A DNA stretch of 12,208 bases from an uncultured Eubacteriales bacterium (GCA_902796565.1 CADBPP010000091.1:1-12208), one strand, 5' to 3'. Positions 1 to 5,824 are shown, counted from the stretch's first letter. Translations and numbers: made by a program. The notes: generated from the sequence alone by a model not told the origin.

Positions 1-348
1 CAATATGATCCGGGCCACATGATGGAGAATATCATCTATAACGAACTGGTTTTACGGGGATATTCTGTTGACGTCGGTATGGTCCTGGAGCGGAAGAACA
101 ATGAAAAGAACCAGCGTGAAATTGACTTTGTCGTTAACGACGGGGACCGGCGCATCTATATTCAGTCTGCCTATCAAATAGATACGGAACAAAAAGAAAG
201 TACGGAATTACAGTCAATGAAGCTGACGGGAGATTTCTTCAGGAAGGTTGTCATTCGCCTGGATATACCGCATAACTTCTATGACGACAACGGATTCTAC
301 CACTGTAATCTGATGGACTTTCTTCTCGGAAACATAGAGCTATTCTGA
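1..348 (+). CDS. C-terminal part of a DUF4143-type ATP-binding protein (5' truncated by window edge)
   Basis: The reading frame is open from base 1 to the stop at 346-348, so only about 115 C-terminal residues are visible. The ATG at 19 is internal, because the codons before it read QYDPGH. The segment GHMMENIIYNEL, then an RGY-VDVG strand, EIDFVV and YIQSAYQI follow the pattern of the C-terminal DUF4143 (PD-(D/E)XK-like) half of AAA ATPases of the 'ATP-binding protein, DUF4143' family. In that family an N-terminal P-loop domain lies upstream; here it would be outside the window. These proteins are common in accessory regions of anaerobes and have no settled function. The gene ends cleanly just before a stretch of hairpins and a toxin-antitoxin locus. 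The family call is by motif memory and fairly confident; any cellular role would be a guess. Confidence 0.72.
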   Translation, partial: QYDPGHMMENIIYNELVLRGYSVDVGMVLERKNNEKNQREIDFVVNDGDRRIYIQSAYQIDTEQKESTELQSMKLTGDFFRKVVIRLDIPHNFYDDNGFYHCNLMDFLLGNIELF

Positions 349-362
349 TTCGTAGTGTACCT

Positions 363-435
363 CCCATGACTTAAGTCACGGGCTTTGGGGGCCACTGACG
401 AATCGCCGTCGCACGCTCGCGACTTCAGTCATGAG
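363..435. repeat. Two mutually inverted hairpins, resembling IS200/IS605-type end remnants
   Basis: Hairpin one has stem CCCATGAC (363-370), loop TTAA and arm GTCACGGG (375-382), with one imperfect pair. Hairpin two has stem CTCGCGAC (416-423), loop TTCA and arm GTCATGAG (428-435), with two imperfect pairs. The reverse complement of the second closely matches the first (core catgact-aagtc), so the pair is itself an inverted repeat. Short imperfect hairpins of this kind with a GACTnnAGTC core are typical of IS200/IS605-family ends. No tnpA or tnpB gene lies nearby, so this would be a remnant or a non-autonomous derivative. The assignment is inference; the hairpins are seen directly. Confidence 0.45.
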
Positions 436-465
436 TAAGGCTGCGCCACACATCTAAGTAAAAAG

Positions 466-479
466 TGCGTAATTACGCA
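466..479. repeat. Perfect 14-bp palindrome
   Basis: TGCGTAATTACGCA is its own reverse complement. It can fold as a 5-bp stem with an AATT loop. Read on the minus strand it is followed by C and then TTTTT, so it could act as a weak second terminator behind the PIN gene. It could equally be a protein-binding site. The function is not known. Confidence 0.4.
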
Positions 480-495
480 AAATATCAGCTATAAG

Positions 496-528
496 AAAAA
501 CCCCTTTCAGTCGCTGTGACTGAGAGGG
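496..528 (-). terminator. Intrinsic terminator of the toxin-antitoxin operon
   Basis: An 11-bp stem (502-512 paired with 518-528, one G-U pair, loop of 5) ends 8 bases past the PIN stop codon. On the minus strand it is followed by a run of T (complement of A496-A500). This is a textbook Rho-independent terminator for the minus-strand operon. Confidence 0.85.
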
Positions 529-535
529 ATTGGTT

Positions 536-928
536 TCAAAGATAATTCTGACAGAAATCAGCAGGAGACATGATATCCGGTTCAGCAGGGTAATGAGCAA
601 GGTTTCCGGAAATCAGGATCGCATGGCAAAACTTAGCAACTTCGTAGAATTTTCGGTCGGTTTCGTCATGCTCAAATAAGACTTCTGGGATGGGGTCGGC
701 AATGACAGAAATGCCGTTCTTGATTAACGGATCAAGAACAGCGCTGATTTCCCATTCGCTGAACTTGAACTTGGGATAATGGAAAACACGGTCATATTCT
801 TCAAGAATGCGATAGTCATAGCAAACAGTGAACTTCCGGGAAAAAACCGCATTGAGGATGTTGCTTGCATTACGTCCAGGCGACCAGGCGGCATGAATAA
901 GGATGTTGGTGTCAAGGACGATGTTCAT
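536..928 (-). CDS. PIN-domain toxin of a type II toxin-antitoxin pair
   Basis: The product is a 130-residue PIN-fold ribonuclease-like protein of the 'putative toxin-antitoxin system toxin component, PIN family' type. The acidic metal site is recognisable: VLDTN (D6) at the N-terminus, EEY (E43/E44) in the middle, DETD (D88 and D91), and the late SGN-LAHYP segment that follows the fourth strand, ending in a SPADF motif typical of this subfamily. An upstream in-frame ATG at 967 exists, but ATG 928 is preferred. It sits one base after the antitoxin stop, has GGAGGA just upstream inside the antitoxin gene, and gives the family's normal N-terminus (MNIVLDTN). The tight junction implies translational coupling with the antitoxin. 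Family knowledge suggests cleavage of RNA when free of the antitoxin; the RNA target cannot be read from the sequence. Confidence 0.85.
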   Translation of the reverse strand: MNIVLDTNILIHAAWSPGRNASNILNAVFSRKFTVCYDYRILEEYDRVFHYPKFKFSEWEISAVLDPLIKNGISVIADPIPEVLFEHDETDRKFYEVAKFCHAILISGNLAHYPAEPDIMSPADFCQNYL

Positions 929-929
929 G

Positions 930-1205
930 TCATCCTCCGTTCCTGGCTTCGTCAATAAAAGCTTCAATATCCTCGTCCGACATAAAGCCTTCGCGGGCGG
1001 CTCTGCGACGCATGCTGTTAAGGGCGATCATTGCTTTTGCCTGACGAACTGCCTGGACAATTTCGTCAAAGCTTCCCTCGGGAATGTCTATCATAAGGGC
1101 AGAAGGTCTGCCGTTATTCGTGAGCACAACCTCATCACCACGGTTTAGGTCTGCCCACATGCGTTTAGAGTCGGTGCGTAAATCGCGTACAGAGTAAAAA
1201 TTCAT
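930..1205 (-). CDS. Phd/YefM-family antitoxin
   Basis: The product has 91 residues. The N-terminal half (YSVRDLR, a K-MWADL helix, GDEVVLTNNGRPSALMI) is the Phd/YefM DNA-binding fold. The C-terminal half is charged and helical (RRRAAREGFMSDEDIEAFIDEAR), as expected for the toxin-wrapping tail. ATG 1205 was chosen over the upstream start at 1253, because AGGAGGTG (1211-1218) lies five bases before it and the upstream start would sit inside the promoter. The gene is first in the operon and is followed at once by the PIN toxin. By family precedent the protein neutralises the toxin and represses its own promoter. The palindrome over the -10 box fits that role. No lesion is seen, so the pair is probably functional. 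Confidence 0.86.
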   Translation of the reverse strand: MNFYSVRDLRTDSKRMWADLNRGDEVVLTNNGRPSALMIDIPEGSFDEIVQAVRQAKAMIALNSMRRRAAREGFMSDEDIEAFIDEARNGG

Positions 1206-1220
1206 AAGCTCACCTCCTGA

Positions 1221-1253
1221 TACTATAGTACACGATTGTGTCCAAAAAGTCAA
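1221..1253 (-). promoter_or_regulatory. Promoter and operator-like palindrome of the Phd/PIN operon
   Basis: On the minus strand a -35 box TTGACT (1248-1253) is separated by exactly 17 bases from a -10 box TACTAT (1225-1230). The -10 is embedded in the perfect palindrome TACTATAGTA (1221-1230), which lies directly before the ribosome binding site. A palindrome over the -10 is the expected place for Phd-type autorepression. The promoter elements are seen; the operator role is inferred. Confidence 0.7.
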
Positions 1254-1297
1254 CGGATTATGAGCACAATAGAAGAAGTCTGTAAGTATTTGTAATA

Positions 1298-1480
1298 CTA
1301 TCGTATGCTCTCCCGCAATTCAGCACGCCGCCTATAGAGGCGGGAGACTTCTTGCTGCATGCTCTTTAAAGCCTCTTTCAGATTTTCTTTCTGATATTTT
1401 GGTGATCACCGTTCTGCCTCGTATTCCTTATTCCGATTGATCTTCAATCTCGCAATGACCATTGTTTCCGCTTCACACAT
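1298..1480 (-). pseudogene. Degenerate coding remnant, coiled-coil-like, family unknown
   Basis: One minus-strand frame from about 1480 to a stop at 1298-1300 reads as protein-like sequence with a single internal TGA at 1406-1408. The first part reads MCEAETMVIARLK. The last part is highly charged and helical (KENLKEALKSMQQEVSRLY, then RRRAELRESIR). No ribosome binding site or credible start is seen, and the stretch lies downstream of another broken frame. It occupies most of the otherwise gene-free 1254-1499 interval. The family could not be recognised. It may be the tail of a mobile-element or recombinase-associated protein, but that is a guess. Confidence 0.25.
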
Positions 1481-1499
1481 GCCTGATGCGGTCCATCTC

Positions 1500-1796
1500 T
1501 TATGATTTGCGGGAAATGGTCTTTGCACTCACACCGGTTTTCTCCGCGACTTTTGCCCGAGTGATATGAGCGTTCTCACTAATCGCTTTTTCGATCACTT
1601 CTTCCGGCGTTACTTCGTGAAGGACACCGTAAAGGTCATCGTGGGGGACGATGTCATTAACAGTGACCTCACGACCGATGCTCCAACTACATCCTTCACC
1701 GTTTATACGGTATCGGAAAGCTTTGAGGAGTTCCTTTTCAGGATGGAAGCGGAACCGGCAGGTGGCGGGGAGGAGACCTGAAAAACATATTCGCAT
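1500..1796 (-). pseudogene. Truncated helix-turn-helix protein remnant
   Basis: The C-terminal 40 residues of this frame (EEVIEKAISENAHITRAKVA followed by EKTGVSAKTISRKS) form a typical winged helix-turn-helix of the kind at the end of AlbA_2/'putative DNA-binding' ATP-binding proteins. The frame stops abruptly at TAA 1500-1502, in the middle of what should be the recognition helix. The same frame past the stop reads EMDRIRHV, which matches the expected continuation of such domains, and then stops again. This points to a nonsense mutation or frameshift rather than a natural end. The upstream part is not recognisable. The longer open frame to 1889 would run through the rrf2 promoter and is unlikely to be real. 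The start given is only a convenience. Confidence 0.4.
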
Positions 1797-1828
1797 ACTG
1801 TTTTGATATGCTTTTTGGCCGAAAAGTG

Positions 1829-1858
1829 TTGCCATAACGGGAGTCGTAAGGATATAAT
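1829..1858 (+). promoter_or_regulatory. Promoter of the Rrf2-family regulator gene
   Basis: TTGCCA (1829-1834) and a perfect TATAAT (1853-1858) are separated by 18 bases. The predicted start lies about 45 bases before the gene's ATG. A small hairpin, GCCGG-CAAA-CCGGC (1868-1881), sits in the short leader and could be a regulatory element. Confidence 0.6.
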
Positions 1859-1909
1859 GTTGTAAACGCCGGCAAACCGGCAGATCCATCTTTTTCGGAG
1901 GATACAGAT

Positions 1910-2305
1910 ATGATTTCCACCAGGGGCCGCTATGCCCTCAGGGTAATGACCGATCTCGCGAAAAATTCAGACGGAGGATACGTCCCCTTAAAGGACGTGG
2001 CCGCGAGACAGGGCATATCAAAAAAATATCTCGAGATAATCGTACGGGACATGGTCTCCGGGGATCTGGTGGAGGCCGCCAGCGGCCGCGGAGGGGGCTA
2101 CAGACTCAGAAAGTCTCCCGAAGAGTATACCGTGTGGGAGATCCTCAGGATAACCGAGGGCCCCATGGATACGGTGGCATGCCTTGCGGAAAATGCCGAA
2201 CAGTGCCCAATGAAGGACACCTGCCCCACCCTGCCCATGTGGGCGGAGTACGACAGCATGATCAAAAATTTCTTTATGTCAAAAAAACTCACGGATCTTC
2301 TCTGA
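1910..2305 (+). CDS. Rrf2-family transcriptional regulator, probably iron-sulfur binding
   Basis: The product has 131 residues, normal for the family. The N-terminus MISTRGRYALRVMTDLA, the winged helix-turn-helix (VPLKDVAARQGISKKYLE, about residues 25-42) and the wing with SGRGGGYRL (58-66) are diagnostic of Rrf2 proteins. Three cysteines at 91, 99 and 105 sit where IscR-type members hold a [2Fe-2S] cluster (92, 98 and 104 in E. coli IscR), so cluster sensing is plausible. The ATG follows CGGAGGA (1896-1902) at a 7-base spacing and a good promoter. The gene stands alone and ends in a terminator shared with the converging gene. Targets cannot be read from the sequence; iron-sulfur, cysteine or redox genes are usual. 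The family call is firm and the ligand call is inference. Confidence 0.92.
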   Translation: MISTRGRYALRVMTDLAKNSDGGYVPLKDVAARQGISKKYLEIIVRDMVSGDLVEAASGRGGGYRLRKSPEEYTVWEILRITEGPMDTVACLAENAEQCPMKDTCPTLPMWAEYDSMIKNFFMSKKLTDLL

Positions 2306-2320
2306 TCCGTGATGTTTTTT
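2281..2320. terminator. Bidirectional terminator between rrf2-type gene and TupA-like gene
   Basis: A 9-bp perfect stem (2289-2297 with 2304-2312, loop of 6) has A7 on its left and T6 on its right. It can therefore end transcripts from both sides. Its left arm lies within the last codons of the Rrf2-family gene. Confidence 0.88.
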
Positions 2321-2325
2321 CATTC

Positions 2326-3426
2326 TTACTTACCGTCTCCCAGGGATGCGATCTCTTCCGATATGTCCACCATCTCCCCGAGCTTCAGATCCCACTCCCC
2401 GGGTTCGAACCTGAGGAACATCCCCGGAGTGAAGGTCATTTCCCCAACGTAGATATGCCCGTCAACATCGTACAGGTCCACCCTGACGAATGGAAATGAT
2501 GAGGAAAGCTTCCTGGATATCTCCTTCATCTTTTCAAACTCCGCAGGCAGCTCCACACTGTCAGAGGAGCCTTTTCCCTTTCTCGCGAAGGGCAGTATCT
2601 CGCCGTTTTCATCCACGAAGACCCGTGACTCACCGTCACCTCCCCTGCCGGAGACTATCAGGGCGAACTTTATCTCTCCCCTGCTGCAGTAGAACTTGTA
2701 ATCGTCAAGGCCCTTTTCCTCGTCCCCGATGAACTCCTCGATGACTATAAGGGGTTTTTCCAGCTTTTCGTCCGTGACGCACATGTTTCGGTAATAATAG
2801 ATGTTCCATGGATAGAGCCAAGAGGAGAAGATGGCCCTGATGCGGTCGGTATCGAGTTTCGACTTATCCTTTACGATCATGACCTTCTCAGCACCCCAGC
2901 CCCCGTTGAGTTTGGCGACAAATCGCTTCGGCAGGGATTCGAAATCTATGTCCATGGCGTTTTCGTAGGCGCCTATCATGGGGACCACATGATCGTATCC
3001 CACCCTTGAGCCTGCCCATTCCTTGGCCTTTGCCTTGTCCGCGGCCACGGCTATGTCGGGATTTCTGTAATTAAGGGCCAGCCAGATGATCTTTTCGTTC
3101 AGGGTCTTCGGATCGTCCAGATCGGGGAAATATCCCAGCTGTTTGTAGGCCCTCTGCTCGCAGTGGATGCGCTTTAGCTCATAGGTGATCTTCCCTTCCG
3201 CCAGGAAGGACGTTATGGGGCTGTCAGCGTAGTAGCGGTACATATCCTCCGGTCTCTTCTCCGGCGGAACGTACTTTTCCTTTCTGTAACAGAACTCAAA
3301 GAAGAAGAGGCGCACATAGTACCTTTTGTAACCTTCCCAGACCTCCGTATGGACCTCGTAGGGTATCCGAAAGCCCCCTATCGCAAAATATCTTCTGTCC
3401 TTTACCTTTAACTTTCCAATAAACAT
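2326..3426 (-). CDS. TupA-like ATP-grasp protein (366 aa)
   Basis: The protein matches the TupA-like ATP-grasp family (ATPgrasp_TupA type), often annotated as glycosyltransferase and named after a teichuronopeptide biosynthesis protein. Family landmarks appear in order: DPKTLNEKI near 105, an AADK segment near 130, a glycine-rich strand FVAKLNGGWG (169-178) for nucleotide binding, DDYKFYCSRG, FPFVRVDLYDVDG, and GEMTF (328-332) with the likely metal-binding glutamate, then a WDLKLG end. The first 90 residues, rich in Tyr and Phe, are an extension absent from its neighbour. The glycine-rich motif departs from the usual N-H-G-S-G form. It starts three bases after the upstream paralogue's stop, so the two are surely co-transcribed. 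By family it should build or modify a cell-surface polymer through an ATP-dependent ligation. The substrate is unknown. Confidence 0.8.
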   Translation of the reverse strand: MFIGKLKVKDRRYFAIGGFRIPYEVHTEVWEGYKRYYVRLFFFEFCYRKEKYVPPEKRPEDMYRYYADSPITSFLAEGKITYELKRIHCEQRAYKQLGYFPDLDDPKTLNEKIIWLALNYRNPDIAVAADKAKAKEWAGSRVGYDHVVPMIGAYENAMDIDFESLPKRFVAKLNGGWGAEKVMIVKDKSKLDTDRIRAIFSSWLYPWNIYYYRNMCVTDEKLEKPLIVIEEFIGDEEKGLDDYKFYCSRGEIKFALIVSGRGGDGESRVFVDENGEILPFARKGKGSSDSVELPAEFEKMKEISRKLSSSFPFVRVDLYDVDGHIYVGEMTFTPGMFLRFEPGEWDLKLGEMVDISEEIASLGDGK

Positions 3427-3429
3427 CTC

Positions 3430-4350
3430 TCAGTCCTCTGTAACAAGCTTTTCGGGAAGTATTATCTTTTCACCGAGACGAAGGTCCCACTCGACAGGAT
3501 CGAAGGGCAGTATGCCCCCTCCGGAATAGAAGGTCATCTCACCCACATATATCCTGCCGGTATCGGTGAGGAAAAAGTCCACTCTGACGAACGGGAAATC
3601 TCCCGCCAGGATCTCTCCCATACGCATCATCTCCCCGATCTCGGAAGGGACTTCGGGAGGAGGCACGAGCCTCGGCTTCCTGCCGTAGGTGAAGGGCATG
3701 GGCTCCAGCTTTTCGTCAAAGAAGGTATATGTCAGGCCTTTGCCGGAGAACCGTTCGGTGGCGATGAACATGTAGATGAACTTCCCCCGGGAGAAGTACA
3801 GCTTGTAATCATAGAGCTGCTCACCGGTCTGGGTAATGTATTCCTCCGCGTAGATGGTGCGGCCGATGTGCCGGTATGCCCAGTTGAAGTACTGCCAGTA
3901 GCAGTTGCGGTCCGGCTTGCCCCAGATATCCAGGGCCCTTCTCACCTTCTCCTCGTCGAAGGAAGACTTGTCGTCCACTATGATGTTGTAGCCGCTGCAC
4001 CAGTTGACCTTCAGGACGAAACGGTCGGGAAGAAGGGAAAAATCCACGTCCCCGGGCTCGTCGAACACCCTTATTACAGGCACGGTAAAGCCCTCCCCCA
4101 GCTTTTGGGCCACGTAGTCCTTCATAGCGTACTTGTCGGCGCATCTTACCATCCGGGGATCCTGATAATACAGCTTCAGCCACATGATCTTCTCGTTGAA
4201 GGTGCGGGGACTGTCGAGATCCGGAGCATACCCCACCCTGTCGGTGAATTCCTTTTCAAGGATCTGTCTTCTTTTTTCAAGGCTCAGTATGTCCCTTATC
4301 TCATAGTGTTCCCTTTTGATATTTCTTTTCTTTCTCTGTTCGGATCCCAT
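3430..4350 (-). CDS. TupA-like ATP-grasp protein (306 aa), paralogue of the downstream gene
   Basis: It has the same architecture as the next gene without the long N-terminal extension: SPRTFNEKIMWL (47-58), CADKYAMK, a glycine-rich strand FVLKVNWCSGYN (111-122), YDYKLYFSRG, FPFVRVDFF, GEMTF (270-274) and WDLRLGEK. Side-by-side similarity along the whole core indicates a tandem duplication followed by strong divergence. The N-terminus is very basic (EQRKKRNIKREH), with no signal peptide or membrane segment, so a cytoplasmic enzyme is expected. The start is uncertain: ATG 4350 has no visible Shine-Dalgarno sequence, and no better in-frame start exists before residue 56. A GC-rich hairpin lies 17 bases upstream. 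The role presumed from the family is cell-surface polymer synthesis. Confidence 0.8.
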   Translation of the reverse strand: MGSEQRKKRNIKREHYEIRDILSLEKRRQILEKEFTDRVGYAPDLDSPRTFNEKIMWLKLYYQDPRMVRCADKYAMKDYVAQKLGEGFTVPVIRVFDEPGDVDFSLLPDRFVLKVNWCSGYNIIVDDKSSFDEEKVRRALDIWGKPDRNCYWQYFNWAYRHIGRTIYAEEYITQTGEQLYDYKLYFSRGKFIYMFIATERFSGKGLTYTFFDEKLEPMPFTYGRKPRLVPPPEVPSEIGEMMRMGEILAGDFPFVRVDFFLTDTGRIYVGEMTFYSGGGILPFDPVEWDLRLGEKIILPEKLVTED

Positions 4351-4366
4351 AGGGCCTATACCACAT

Positions 4367-4388
4367 GCCGGACCCCTGGGGGTCCGGC
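4367..4388 (-). other. GC-rich hairpin between reductase and TupA-like genes
   Basis: A perfect 9-bp stem (4367-4375 with 4380-4388, loop CTGG) fills most of the 55-base gap between the two minus-strand genes. No T-run follows on the minus strand, so it is not a standard intrinsic terminator. It could be an attenuator, a processing site or an mRNA-stabilising structure that uncouples expression of the two sides. Confidence 0.5.
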
Positions 4389-4405
4389 AGCCGATCTTCT
4401 GATTT

Positions 4406-5506
4406 TTATTCCAGTTCCGCCGCGGCCTGTTTGAGAAGCTCTCTTATGGGCAGCTTCTGCGGGCACGCGTCCTCGCACTGTCCGCACTCAACGCAGTCGG
4501 AAGGTTTCCCGTGGCCCCTGGTGGCCATCCCGAAGCCGAAGGCGGCGTCGGTACCGGGGAACTGCTTCTTCTCGTTCATGACAGCGAAGATGTTGGGGAT
4601 CTGGATCTCCTGGGGGCATCCGTCCGTGCAGTAGCGGCATGCGGTGCACTGTATCAGCTTCAGGGAGTTGATGATGTCCCTGACCCTGAATACGGCCGCG
4701 GTCTCCTCTTCGGAGAGGGGCACGAAGTCCTTCATGTAGCTTACGTTGTCCTGCATCTGAGCGAGGGTGCTCATTCCGGAGAGCACCATGAAGATGTTCT
4801 CGAAGCCTGCCGCGAAGCGGATGGCGTAGCTGGCGGGGGATGCGTCTCCCATCTCCTTGAAGACCGCAGCGGCTTCGTCCGCCATGTTGGCGAGCTTTCC
4901 GCCCTTTACGGGCTCCATGACTATCGCCTTCTTGCCGTGCTTTGAGATCACGTCGTAGCAGGCCTTGCTCTGGACCTTGTCATCCTCGTAGTCCAGGTAG
5001 TTGAACTGGATCTGGACGACTTCCAGTTCGGGGTATTCCGTGAGGATCTTATCGAGGACCTCGGCGGAATCATGGAATGAGATCCCCACATGGCGTATCT
5101 TTCCTTCCTTCTTCAGCTCGAAGGCTGTCTCGTAGGCCCTGCAGCTCTTGTACTTGGCGAAATTCTCCTCGTTCTGGGCGTGCATCAGATAGAAATCGAA
5201 ATAGTCTACTCCAGCGTCCTTCAGCTGCGTCTCGAAAAGGGGACGGATCTCATCCTCGCTGTTGAAGTTGAACTTTGAAAGCTTGTCCGTCAGGATGAAA
5301 GCATCCCTGGGATAACGCTTGACCACCGCTTCGCGGATAGCCGTCTCGCTCTGTCCTCCCAGGTATACATGGGCGGTGTCGAAATAATTGAAACCGCTCT
5401 CCAGGAACAGATCCACCATCTGCTTGAACTGTTCGATATCAACCTTGTCGCCGATCATCGGGAGCCTCATGCAGCCGAATCCGAATTTCTTCTTTACTCT
5501 GTCCAT
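4406..5506 (-). CDS. Aldo/keto reductase with C-terminal 2x[4Fe-4S] domain
   Basis: The product has 366 residues. An aldo/keto reductase barrel fills about residues 8-270, with the catalytic tetrad visible: D43 and Y48 in FDTAHVY, K75 in LTDK, H109 in YLMH. The C-terminus carries two ferredoxin-like motifs of the form CxxCxxCxxxCP, with cysteines 287/290/293/297 and 338/341/344/348. This places it with the predicted iron-sulfur aldo/keto reductases common in strict anaerobes, where electrons may pass between ferredoxin and a carbonyl substrate. The substrate is unknown. ATG 5506 is preceded by AGGAG at a 9-base spacing and by a good promoter. The gene is transcribed away from the CODH operon across a 485-base divergent region. 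It could be read through into the TupA-like pair, although a strong hairpin lies between. Confidence 0.93.
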   Translation of the reverse strand: MDRVKKKFGFGCMRLPMIGDKVDIEQFKQMVDLFLESGFNYFDTAHVYLGGQSETAIREAVVKRYPRDAFILTDKLSKFNFNSEDEIRPLFETQLKDAGVDYFDFYLMHAQNEENFAKYKSCRAYETAFELKKEGKIRHVGISFHDSAEVLDKILTEYPELEVVQIQFNYLDYEDDKVQSKACYDVISKHGKKAIVMEPVKGGKLANMADEAAAVFKEMGDASPASYAIRFAAGFENIFMVLSGMSTLAQMQDNVSYMKDFVPLSEEETAAVFRVRDIINSLKLIQCTACRYCTDGCPQEIQIPNIFAVMNEKKQFPGTDAAFGFGMATRGHGKPSDCVECGQCEDACPQKLPIRELLKQAAAELE

Positions 5507-5537
5507 TAATCAACTCTCCTTGCTTTGTTTTTTCGCC

Positions 5538-5575
5538 CGCCGGAGGCCCGGATAACCATCCGTGCCTCTCCGGCG
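5538..5575 (-). other. Long hairpin in the leader of the reductase mRNA
   Basis: An outer 10-bp stem with a 2-base bulge (5538-5547 with 5564-5575) encloses an inner 5-bp stem (5549-5553 with 5558-5562, loop AACC). It lies between the predicted transcription start and the ribosome binding site. No T-run follows on either strand, so it is a leader structure rather than a terminator. Its role is unknown. Confidence 0.55.
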
Positions 5576-5604
5576 CATCTTGCTTTATCGTCTGTATATC
5601 TGAA

Positions 5605-5633
5605 ATTATACACAAAAAAAACCGCTGTGTAAA
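5605..5633 (-). promoter_or_regulatory. Promoter of the aldo/keto reductase gene
   Basis: On the minus strand, TTTACA (5628-5633) and a perfect TATAAT (5605-5610) are separated by 17 bases. The spacer contains a T8 tract. The predicted leader is about 90 bases long. Confidence 0.72.
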
Positions 5634-5657
5634 TATCGTTTTTCTCCCATGGCAAAG

Positions 5658-5696
5658 GCCTTTTCCTATCCCCCCGGGAGGGATGGTGAAAAAAGG
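5658..5696. repeat. Nested hairpin, copy 1 of a diverged direct repeat
   Basis: CCTTTT (5659-5664) pairs with AAAAGG (5691-5696). Inside, 5666-5672 pairs with 5680-5686 around a 7-base loop. The left side, GCCTTTT...ATCCCCCCGGGAG (5658-5680), recurs 78 bases downstream with one gap and one change in the CG-rich block (ATCCCGCCGGGAG). It lies just upstream of the reductase promoter. No T-run follows on either strand. Confidence 0.5.
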
Positions 5697-5735
5697 ATTG
5701 AAAAGTGGTCCTCAAATTCATTTTTTATTCAAAAT

Positions 5736-5778
5736 GCCTTTTAACAATCCCGCCGGGAGACAAAGAAAGGGCTTTTTT
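5736..5778 (+). terminator. Terminator-like nested hairpin, copy 2 of the repeat
   Basis: GCCTTTT (5736-5742) pairs with AAAGGGC (5766-5772, one G-U pair). Inside, TCCC (5748-5751) pairs with GGGA (5755-5758). T6 follows immediately (5773-5778). The form is that of an intrinsic terminator or attenuator on the plus strand, yet no plus-strand gene lies upstream until the already terminated Rrf2-family gene. It may therefore belong to a leader or small RNA. The structure is seen; its function is inferred. Confidence 0.5.
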
Positions 5779-5824
5779 CAGCATTAAATATACCGGGTGC
5801 ATCGAAGTTTAACGGGTCGGACGA

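Noticed and set aside
349..535. Possible CRISPR array or guide-RNA array in the repeat-rich gap
   Set aside because: There are only two inverted hairpins and one palindrome, with no direct repeats of constant spacing and no cas-like genes.
903..1148. 81-codon plus-strand frame across the Phd/PIN junction
   Set aside because: It overlaps both toxin-antitoxin genes in antisense and lacks start signals.
2134..2499. 121-codon plus-strand frame spanning the end of the Rrf2-family gene
   Set aside because: It is out of frame with the regulator, crosses the bidirectional terminator and runs antisense into the TupA-like gene.
3868..4434. 188-codon plus-strand frame opposite the TupA-like gene
   Set aside because: It is antisense to a gene with clear family motifs, and its composition is typical of a shadow frame.
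5506..5721. 71-codon minus-strand frame upstream of the reductase
   Set aside because: It runs across the reductase promoter and leader hairpin, abuts the reductase start, and has no protein-like pattern.
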